Positions 57,686 to 64,000 of a DNA stretch of 64,000 bases are shown piece after piece. Each line of letters starts with the position of its first letter. Position 1 is the stretch's first letter. The stretch is taken from NCBI GenBank assembly GCA_041402005.1, contig JAWKTB010000002.1:434001-498000 (forward strand), read 5' to 3'. The position numbers were made by a program, and so were the translations under genes. The notes under the pieces are model-generated. The model searched no databases and was not told where the DNA came from. It saw only the letters and a program-made list of their open reading frames with translations. Origin of the DNA: JAJRXR01 sp041402005 (GTDB taxonomy: Bacteria > Planctomycetota > Phycisphaerae > Phycisphaerales > UBA1924).

Positions 57686-58717
57686 ATGAGCTTCGAGACC
57701 CTGCGGAACTGGATCGGCGCCGGGGCGATGGCGGCGGCGCTGGCGATCACCGGCTGTGGCAAGTCCGGCTCGTCCTCCTCGAACGCCGGGGGCGGCGGCG
57801 GGGCCCCGGGCGGCGGTGAGAGCTACGTCATTGGCGTCGTCGCCAAGAGCCAGGGCAACCCCGTCTTCAAGGCGGCCCGTGTCGGCGCGGAGGACGCGGC
57901 GAGAGACCTCGAGGACAAGTACGGCATCAAGGTCGACATCCGCTGGCAGACGCCGAACTCCGAGGACGCCCAGGTCCAGGCCCAGTACGTCGAGCAGCTC
58001 GTCGCCTCGGGCGTCGACGGCATCGCGATCTCGGTCATCAACGCGGACGTGCTGACGGGCGCACTCAAGGACGCGGTCGACCAGGGCGTGCAGGTCATGA
58101 CGTTCGACTCGGACGCGCCGAACTCCGGACGGATGGCGTACTACGGGGTGGACGACAAGGCGGCGGGCGCCGCCGTCATGCGCGAGCTGGCCAAGGTCAT
58201 GGGCGGTGAGGGTGTGGTCGCGATCCTGCGTGGCAACCCGGCGGCGACCAATCTCCAGAAGCGCGTCGAGGGCGTGCGCGAGGAGGCCGCCAAGTACCCG
58301 GGCATTACGATCAAGGGCGCGTACGAACATCCCGAGACCGCCAACGACGCCGCCTCCAAGATGCAGGCCGTCCAGAACGCCAACCCCGACATCACGGGCT
58401 GGGCGCTTGTCGGGGGCTGGCCCCTCTACACCGACAACGCCCTCGACGGCATCTACGAGCACGCCAAGGTCGTCTCGCTCGATCCTCTGCCCCTCCCCCT
58501 TGAGTATCTCAAGAAGGGCCAGGTGCAGGTGCTGATCGGCCAGCCTTACTACGGCTGGGGGTACGAGTCGGTCACGTACCTGATCGAGAAGCTGCACAAC
58601 GCGAAGAACCCGCCCAAGGAGTTCATCTACGCCGACTTCGACGTGGTGACCCAGGACAACGTGGACGAGTTCGAGAGCCAGTGGAACGACTGGCTGGCGC
58701 GCAACGCCGAGCCCTGA
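57686..58717 (+). CDS. Sugar-binding lipoprotein of the ABC transporter (RbsB-like)
   Basis: 343 residues. Lipoprotein signal with lipobox ITGC (GAMAAALAITGCGKSG), then a Ser/Gly linker and a periplasmic-binding fold of cluster B: YVIGVVAKSQGNPVFKAARV, ASGVDGIAISVINADVLTGA, VMTFDSDAPNSGRMAYYGVD, VAILRGNPAATNLQKRVEGV and LIGQPYYGWGYESVTYLIEK. Motifs agree with ribose/xylose/galactose binders; sugar identity cannot be set from sequence. Its position between permease and ATPase and beside glucan hydrolases suggests uptake of a released sugar. Confidence 0.93.
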   Translation: MSFETLRNWIGAGAMAAALAITGCGKSGSSSSNAGGGGGAPGGGESYVIGVVAKSQGNPVFKAARVGAEDAARDLEDKYGIKVDIRWQTPNSEDAQVQAQYVEQLVASGVDGIAISVINADVLTGALKDAVDQGVQVMTFDSDAPNSGRMAYYGVDDKAAGAAVMRELAKVMGGEGVVAILRGNPAATNLQKRVEGVREEAAKYPGITIKGAYEHPETANDAASKMQAVQNANPDITGWALVGGWPLYTDNALDGIYEHAKVVSLDPLPLPLEYLKKGQVQVLIGQPYYGWGYESVTYLIEKLHNAKNPPKEFIYADFDVVTQDNVDEFESQWNDWLARNAEP

Positions 58718-58740
58718 ACCAAGCCGGAGCCGGATCACGA

Positions 58741-58776
58741 CGGCGGTCCGTCCCACGCGGGCGGACCGCCGGTTTT
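58741..58776 (+). terminator. Hairpin with T-run between binding protein and ATPase genes
   Basis: CGGCGGTCCG (58741-58750), 11-nt loop, CGGACCGCCG (58762-58771), perfect 10-bp stem followed by TTTT. Located 24 nt after the binding-protein stop and 17 nt before the ATPase start. Probably a partial terminator that makes the ATPase less expressed than the binding protein. Confidence 0.75.
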
Positions 58777-58792
58777 CTCCCGCACGCTGACG

Positions 58793-60394
58793 ATGAACGA
58801 CGCCGAACCGCAACCCTTGCTCGTCGCGGAGCACGTCTCCAAGCGCTTCGGCTCGACGCAGGCGCTCGACGACGTCTCGGTCTCGTTCCTCGCCGGCGAG
58901 GTGCACGCCCTGATGGGCGAGAATGGGGCGGGCAAGAGCACGCTGGGCAAGGTGATTGCCGGCCTGCACAAGCAGGACCAGGGCGTCATCCGGATCGGGG
59001 ACCAGGAGCTCAAGTCCGGCTCGATCGACGACGCGTTCAACGCGGGCGTGCGGATCGTGCATCAGGAGCTGGCCCAGTGCCACAACCTGTCGATCGCCGA
59101 GAACCTGTGCCTGCACGAGATCCCGCGCACCAAGCTCGGGACGATCGACCGGGAGGCGATGCGTGAGCGGGCGAACAGGCTGGTGCATCGCCTGGAGCCC
59201 ACGATCGACGTGAAGCGCGAGTTGGGGAGGCTGTCCCCGGGGCACCGCCAGATCTGCCAGATCGCTGCGGCGCTCGACGAGGAGGCCCGCCCCGGCGCCC
59301 ACCCGGCCCGAGTGATCGTCTTCGACGAGCCGACCAGCTCCCTCTCGATCGCCGAGACCGAGCGTCTGCTCGAGATCATCCGCGATCTGGCCCGGTCCGG
59401 GCTGACGATTATCTACGTCTCGCACCGGATGAGCGAGATCTTCGCGTGCTGCGACCGGGTGACGGTGCTGCGTGACGGCAAGTACGTCGCGACCTCGAAC
59501 GTCAAGGACATCACCGAGCCAGATCTGGTCGAGCAGATGATCGGGCGGCGCCTGCAAACGCCCGGCGGCTCGGAGCGCACGCCCGGCGGTGAGGCCGCGG
59601 CGCTGCGGGGCCTTGGCGCCCAGGACGGGCATGCCCACGCGCCCCAGGACGCGCCTCCCCGCCTCGAGGTCGAGTCGATTTCCTCACCGGGCAAGGTCGC
59701 GGATGTTTCGTTCAGCGTGCGCCCGGGCGAGGTGCTGGGCATCGGCGGGCTCGTCGGCGCCGGACGATCGGAGCTGCTCGACGCGATCTTCGCGGTCGAT
59801 CCCAGAGCCTCCGGGCGCGTCTGCGTCGACGGGTTCGAGGTGGATCGGTCGTCGCCGCGGAGTCTGATTCGCGCCGGCGTGGGGTACGTCCCCGAGGACC
59901 GGCGCCAGCAGGGGCTGTTCTTCAACCTGACGGTGTCGGAGAACATCGTCGTGCCGTTCATGAGGCGCCTGGCGCATGTCATGGGCGTGCGTCGCCTGGG
60001 CGAGGAGCGGTTGATGGTCGGCGAGCGGATCAAGGACTTCCGCGTCAAGACGGCCTCGTCCCGCTCGCTGCCGGGCGAGCTGTCGGGGGGGAACCAGCAG
60101 AAGCTGCTCATCGCCCGCTGGATGCACGAGAACGCGAAGGTGCTGCTGCTCGACGAGCCGACGCGGGGCGTGGACATCGGCGCGAAGTCGGAGATCTACA
60201 AGCTCATCCACCAGGCGGCGGCGAGGGGCGCCGCGGTCGTGCTCGTCTCGTCCGAAATGCCCGAGCTGCTCGCCCTCTCCGACCGCGTCCTGGTCATGGG
60301 CGAGGGGCGCGTCAAGGGCGAACTCGTCGGCGAGCAGATGACCCAGTCGGGCGTGCTCACCCTCGCGACGAGCGAGGACGCGCCGGCGGCGTAG
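58793..60394 (+). CDS. Sugar ABC transporter ATP-binding protein (RbsA family, double NBD)
   Basis: 533 residues with two nucleotide-binding domains. NBD1: Walker A GENGAGKSTL, Q-loop VHQELAQCHNLS, degenerate signature LSPGHRQICQIA, Walker B VIVFDEPTSSLS and switch His in VSHRM. NBD2: degenerate Walker A GLVGAGRSELL (usual for RbsA), GYVPEDRRQQGLFFNLTVSE, signature LSGGNQQKLLIA, Walker B VLLLDEPTRGVDIG. A ~30-residue low-complexity linker (TPGGSERTPGGEAAALRG) joins the halves. Powers the importer with the permease at 56298 and binding protein at 57686. Downstream is the convergent GH31 gene. Confidence 0.94.
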   Translation: MNDAEPQPLLVAEHVSKRFGSTQALDDVSVSFLAGEVHALMGENGAGKSTLGKVIAGLHKQDQGVIRIGDQELKSGSIDDAFNAGVRIVHQELAQCHNLSIAENLCLHEIPRTKLGTIDREAMRERANRLVHRLEPTIDVKRELGRLSPGHRQICQIAAALDEEARPGAHPARVIVFDEPTSSLSIAETERLLEIIRDLARSGLTIIYVSHRMSEIFACCDRVTVLRDGKYVATSNVKDITEPDLVEQMIGRRLQTPGGSERTPGGEAAALRGLGAQDGHAHAPQDAPPRLEVESISSPGKVADVSFSVRPGEVLGIGGLVGAGRSELLDAIFAVDPRASGRVCVDGFEVDRSSPRSLIRAGVGYVPEDRRQQGLFFNLTVSENIVVPFMRRLAHVMGVRRLGEERLMVGERIKDFRVKTASSRSLPGELSGGNQQKLLIARWMHENAKVLLLDEPTRGVDIGAKSEIYKLIHQAAARGAAVVLVSSEMPELLALSDRVLVMGEGRVKGELVGEQMTQSGVLTLATSEDAPAA

Positions 60395-60409
60395 CCCTGA
60401 CTCGCTTGG

Positions 60410-62602
60410 TTACGGCAGCGGGATCTCGAGCGTGGCGCCGTCCTTGCCGGTCGCCCGCACTTCCGTGCCGTCCTCGAGCAGCACGCGGACCGCGAGCAGG
60501 CGTTCGGGGCGTGCCCGCTCGCCGTCGGTCGCGGCGACGCGGAGTATGAGAACGTTCGCGCGGCGCTGGGCCTCGTAGGTGGTGCGCAGGTACTGGCGGT
60601 GCTTGTACCCCCAGCCCTCGCCCGAGTCCTCGTACAGCTCGCCCGTCGCGTGTCCGTCGGCGTCGAGGCAGACGATGAGCGTCACCGGGTCGAGGGGCTT
60701 CTCGTCGACGTACTCCATCACCGGCCCGGTCGGGATAATCGAGCCCGGGCGGGCGAAGAGGCGGGGCTGGTCTGGGTCCTTGGAGTCGCGCCCGCCGTCG
60801 AAGCTCTCGAAGTCGAACAGGCGCCAGGCGACGCCGTCGATCGGCTTGGGGAGGACCTGCACGCGGTCGCGTGACGGCTGGATCTGCGCGACGACCAAGA
60901 GGTCCGACCCGAGCAGGAACGAGTCGTCCTCCGAGCGCAGCGCCGGATCGACGGGATCGGCGAAGAACGTCGGGCGGGCGATCGGCGCCCCCGTGCGCGA
61001 CGACTCCTCGAAGAGCGTGTAGAGGTAGGGGATCAGGCGGTAGCGGCGTTCGAGCGCCCGACGGCAGGTCGCCTCGACCTCCTCGCCGAACGCCCAGGGC
61101 TCCTTGTCGATGTTCCCCTTGGCGGTGTGCCCGCGAGAGAAGGGGAAGAGGGCGCCGAAGCCCATCCAGCGCGCGAACATCTCGCCGTCGCCGTTGCCGG
61201 CGAATCCCCCGATGTCGGGCCCGCAGAAGGGCTGGCCCGAGAGCGAGAGGTTGAGCGTCATCGGGATGGAGACGTCGAGGTGGTACCAGTCGGCGGAGTT
61301 GTCGCCCGTCCACGTGGCGGCGTACCGGTGTCCGCCGATGTAGTTGGCGCGGGAGAGGACGAAGGGGCGTTTGTCAGGGTTGGCCTTCATGACGCCTTCG
61401 CGGGTGGCCTGGACCATGAGCATGCCGTAGACGTTGTGGTAGCGGGCGTGGGGCCCGGGCCCGCCGAGCTCGGCGTCGGCGCGGTGCCAGTTGTCCTCGG
61501 GCATGGTCTTGGTCGGCGAGTTGAAGACGGCCGGCTCGTTCATGTCGTTCCAGACGCCGGAGATGCCCTTGGCCATGAAGTCCTTGTAGAGTCCGGACCA
61601 CCAGGTGCGCACGTCGGCGCTGGTGAAGTCGGGGAAGACGCAGACGCCGGGCCAGACCTCGCCCGTGAAGGTCGTGGTCTTGTCCGCGCGCTTGACCCAG
61701 ACGTCGTGGGCCTGGCCCGAGTCGCGGACGAAGTAGCCCTTCTCGTCCTTGACGCCCGGGTCGATCATCCAGACGTTGTGGAAGCCGCGCTCACCAAGCC
61801 AGTCGTTGAGGGCCTTGGGATCCGGGAAGTCGGGCGAGTCGAAGGTGAAGACCCGGTACCCGTCCATGTAGTCGATGTCCATCCAGATGACGTCGGCGGG
61901 GATGTCGTGCTCGCGGAAGCCCTGGGCGATCTCCTTGACGCGCGACTCCGGGTCGTAGGAGTACCGGCACTGGTGGTACCCGATCGCCCACTTGGGGGGC
62001 AGGGTGATCGTGCCGGTCAGCTCGCCCAGCGCCTCGCAGACGGCGAGGGGTGTGTCGCGCTCGATGACGATGACGGGCTGCTCTTGGCCCATCGCGCGGA
62101 AGACGATGCCGCTGGTCAGGTCGATCTCGCACCGGGAGGTCGTGTCGCACAGGACGCCGAAGGCGCTGCCGTCGGCGCGGACGCCCAGGACCCAGGGGTG
62201 GGAGGTGTACAGGCTCTTGGCGTCGTCCTGGTAGCCGTAGGCGTCGGTGTTCCAGGTCTCGACGACGCGTCCGTTTCGGAGCAGCGGCCCGGCGACCTCG
62301 CCGGTCGCGTAGAGGCTCGTGCCCGGGTCGATCGCGACGCTCGCGGTCCAGCGGTCGCCCTCGTGTCCGAAGACGACGTCGATCGGGAAGTCGGCGGGCG
62401 CCGCGCCCGTCGCGGCGCGAGGGTGCTCGAGCGCCATCGAGGGCAGGCGGTGGTCGCGCGCCGAGGCGCTGGCGTGGAAGCGGACTATTCCGTCGCCGAT
62501 CGACTCGGAGACGATCTGCGCCGGCGCGAGGGTGGCGGCGAGGAGGACGAGTGTGACGCCGGCGGCGCGCACGCCGCGGATCGCCGATCGGATGGGGCTC
62601 AT
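60410..62602 (-). CDS. Secreted GH31 alpha-glucosidase
   Basis: 730 residues. Signal peptide (GVTLVLLAATLAPAQIV). GH31 motifs: WAIGYHQCRYSYDPESRVKE, ADVIWMDIDYMDGYRVFTFD, the nucleophile region GVWNDMNEPAVFNS (Asp of WNDMNEP), TWTGDNSADWYHL with the probable acid/base Asp, FCGPDIGGFAGNGDGEMFAR and AFGEEVEATCRRALERRYRL. C-terminal beta domains follow. Releases glucose from the non-reducing ends of alpha-glucans. AGAGGAG upstream of ATG 62602 gives a normal ribosome site. Adjacent to the sugar ABC importer and divergent from the GH13 gene. Confidence 0.94.
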   Translation of the reverse strand: MSPIRSAIRGVRAAGVTLVLLAATLAPAQIVSESIGDGIVRFHASASARDHRLPSMALEHPRAATGAAPADFPIDVVFGHEGDRWTASVAIDPGTSLYATGEVAGPLLRNGRVVETWNTDAYGYQDDAKSLYTSHPWVLGVRADGSAFGVLCDTTSRCEIDLTSGIVFRAMGQEQPVIVIERDTPLAVCEALGELTGTITLPPKWAIGYHQCRYSYDPESRVKEIAQGFREHDIPADVIWMDIDYMDGYRVFTFDSPDFPDPKALNDWLGERGFHNVWMIDPGVKDEKGYFVRDSGQAHDVWVKRADKTTTFTGEVWPGVCVFPDFTSADVRTWWSGLYKDFMAKGISGVWNDMNEPAVFNSPTKTMPEDNWHRADAELGGPGPHARYHNVYGMLMVQATREGVMKANPDKRPFVLSRANYIGGHRYAATWTGDNSADWYHLDVSIPMTLNLSLSGQPFCGPDIGGFAGNGDGEMFARWMGFGALFPFSRGHTAKGNIDKEPWAFGEEVEATCRRALERRYRLIPYLYTLFEESSRTGAPIARPTFFADPVDPALRSEDDSFLLGSDLLVVAQIQPSRDRVQVLPKPIDGVAWRLFDFESFDGGRDSKDPDQPRLFARPGSIIPTGPVMEYVDEKPLDPVTLIVCLDADGHATGELYEDSGEGWGYKHRQYLRTTYEAQRRANVLILRVAATDGERARPERLLAVRVLLEDGTEVRATGKDGATLEIPLP

Positions 62603-62812
62603 GCGGGGCTCGCTCCTCTGGGGGTTCTGTTCGGGGCGGGGGGGTCGCCCCGCGTCACGCGGGAGTATCGCGTTCCCGGACCCTCGGGGCAACGCCGAGG
62701 AGGCGTGAGGGATGGGGGTTCAAGGCCCATTCAACGTGGGTCGGGCCGCATCCGCGGTCTCCCTGGGGCGAATCGAAGGATCGGGTCTACCCATCCTCGG
62801 CGTCGGGCGGCA

Positions 62813-62818
62813 TAATCA
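62813..62818 (+). promoter_or_regulatory. Possible -10 box CATAAT for the GH13 gene
   Basis: CATAAT, 60 nt before ATG 62879, in the 276-bp divergent region with GH31. No matching -35 hexamer at 16-18 nt; weak candidate. Confidence 0.3.
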
Positions 62819-62878
62819 CCCGGAGCGCCCGCGCCAGGTCTGCGGCGGGCGATCGGCCCAGAACGGAGGCGGCGGCGG

Positions 62879-64000
62879 ATGCATGCGAACCGTGCGAGGA
62901 TCGGACCAGCCATGCTCGGCGCCCTCGCCCTTGTCGGCGTCAGCGCCCCGTACGCCCGCGCCCAGGACAACCCGGCCTTCCTCCAGTGGTTCGAGGCCGA
63001 GTGGGACGACGTCGAACGACGGATCCCGGACTTCTTCCTGGCGGGGTACAACGCGGTCTGGCTCCCGCCTCCCTCGAAGGCGAGCTACCAGAGCGCCGGG
63101 TACGACCCCTTCGACCGCTTCGATCTGGGCAAGCCGCCGATCACGGCGACCGGCTCGGGGCGCGCCCGCACGACCTACGGCACGGAAGAGTCGTTCGGCG
63201 CGATGATCGACGAGTTCCACAGGGCCAACGCCCAGGTCTTCGTCGATGGCATCTTCAACCACAACTCGGGGCGCACGACCTCGGACGCCTTCCTCGCCCA
63301 GGGCGGGTGGCCCGGGTTCTGGATCCCCAGGGAGAGCCCGCCCCGCAACAAGCTGCCGACCGACGACTGGGGCGACTTCCACGCCGGCAACGCCTCGGGC
63401 TACCTCCAGTCGGAGAACCCCGGGGGCGCGAACTACGACCTGTACCGGGGCGACCTCGTCGGCCTGATCGACATCGCGCCCGAGGAGAACAACCAGTACA
63501 TCCGCCAGCCGGTCGAGGAGGGCAACCCGAACAACATCCCCGCGGGCACGATGTACAACTTGCCCGACGCGGGCAACGCGCGGTTCTACCCGGACCAGGC
63601 GCTCACGCCCGACGTGATCCACAACCCGGGCACGTCGCGCAACCCGACGCCCTTCAACCTGACGAGGTACCCCTATAACGAGGCGAGCCCTCTCGCGGGC
63701 GACGCCGTCACGGACAACGCGACGGGGATGCTGATGCGCTGGGCGCAGTGGATGCTGCAGGTCCAGCACATCGACGGGTTCCGGCTGGATGCGCACAAGC
63801 ACCAGAACACCTGGTTCTGGGATACCTACTTCGACGCCGCGGTTCATGACGCCAGGACCGACCCCTGGGGGAATCACGTCACGCCGTTCAACTTCGGCGA
63901 GAACGTGACGGGCAACTTCGACATGCTCAACAACTACATCCGCAAGGACTCCTTCGCGATGCGGGACGCGCTCGATCTCAACGGGGCGGGTCGCCTGCGT
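62879..64000 (+). CDS. Secreted GH13 alpha-amylase-type enzyme, 3' end cut by window
   Basis: The frame is open to the last base of the window (374 codons). Signal peptide (AMLGALALVGVSAPYARAQ). GH13 barrel motifs: FFLAGYNAVWLPPPSKASYQ, region I VFVDGIFNHNSGRT, region II DGFRLDAHKHQN with the nucleophile Asp, and region III FNFGENVTG with the probable acid/base Glu. The fourth conserved region is beyond the window, so activity cannot be fully judged. GGAGG 9 nt before the ATG. Its place beside GH31, an ABC importer, GH57 and a CBM-bearing esterase indicates extracellular starch/glycogen breakdown. Confidence 0.93.
   Translation, partial: MHANRARIGPAMLGALALVGVSAPYARAQDNPAFLQWFEAEWDDVERRIPDFFLAGYNAVWLPPPSKASYQSAGYDPFDRFDLGKPPITATGSGRARTTYGTEESFGAMIDEFHRANAQVFVDGIFNHNSGRTTSDAFLAQGGWPGFWIPRESPPRNKLPTDDWGDFHAGNASGYLQSENPGGANYDLYRGDLVGLIDIAPEENNQYIRQPVEEGNPNNIPAGTMYNLPDAGNARFYPDQALTPDVIHNPGTSRNPTPFNLTRYPYNEASPLAGDAVTDNATGMLMRWAQWMLQVQHIDGFRLDAHKHQNTWFWDTYFDAAVHDARTDPWGNHVTPFNFGENVTGNFDMLNNYIRKDSFAMRDALDLNGAGRLR

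Overview
The window is a very GC-rich stretch of bacterial chromosome and most likely comes from a planctomycete of the Phycisphaerae type. The evidence is: secreted proteins ending in the duplicated DFSDVxxFLxAFG domain annotated in that group as GC-type dockerin-like; PEP-CTERM tails; planctomycete-style pseudopilins with H-x-FTLIE / FTDGHAEF signatures; and a peptidoglycan cluster (murC-murB-ddl-ftsQ) with no ftsA or ftsZ after it. I see no rRNA, tRNA, CRISPR array, phage or insertion sequence.

Layout. 1-6.5 kb: end of an NtrC-type activator, an HDOD-GGDEF-receiver protein, and a PurS-PurL fusion (minus strand) that carries three in-frame palindromic repeats. 6.6-16.7 kb: rnhA, then a type IV pilus / type II secretion-like operon (pilT-like ATPase, pilC-like platform, PilV-, PilX- and PilW-like minor pseudopilins), followed by a membrane-anchored unknown, a small Cys-rich secreted protein and an unusual MauE-like/pseudopilin fusion. 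16.7-28.3 kb: housekeeping genes (NAD(P)HX repair genes nnrD and nnrE, tatD, lgt, a DUF368 transporter, a lipoprotein hydrolase, a DUF255 thioredoxin-like protein, truD, a BFN nuclease). 28.3-31.6 kb: an HpnB-like glycosyltransferase followed by ExbD and a TonB-like protein, without ExbB. 31.6-35.7 kb: a NUDIX - NfeD protease - short NfeD - FloA (flotillin-like) membrane set. 35.9-41.5 kb: murC-murB-ddl-ftsQ, a membrane protein and greA. 41.5-43.9 kb: an S41 peptidase and a LolA-like protein with an Asp-rich tail. 44-64 kb: secreted and surface proteins together with an alpha-glucan locus (GH57 with a starch-binding-like module and dockerin-like tail, an esterase with a CBM-like N-terminus, a three-gene sugar ABC transporter, GH31, and the start of a GH13 amylase cut by the window end).

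How the genes work together. The 47-64 kb genes make a coherent route: extracellular GH57/GH13 enzymes cut starch or glycogen-like polymer, secreted GH31 releases sugar, and the ABC importer takes it up. Two different C-terminal sorting signals (PEP-CTERM and dockerin-like) occur side by side.

The two most interesting sequence-level observations are: (i) at least sixteen genes, mostly first genes of transcription units, have a TANNNT -10-like box only 5-9 nt before the start codon, which implies widespread leaderless or near-leaderless mRNAs in this organism; and (ii) purL has been invaded by three different palindromic repeats that stay in frame and are translated, resembling the Rickettsia palindromic elements in behaviour. 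Starts were chosen using these boxes, Shine-Dalgarno sites, signal peptides and overlaps.
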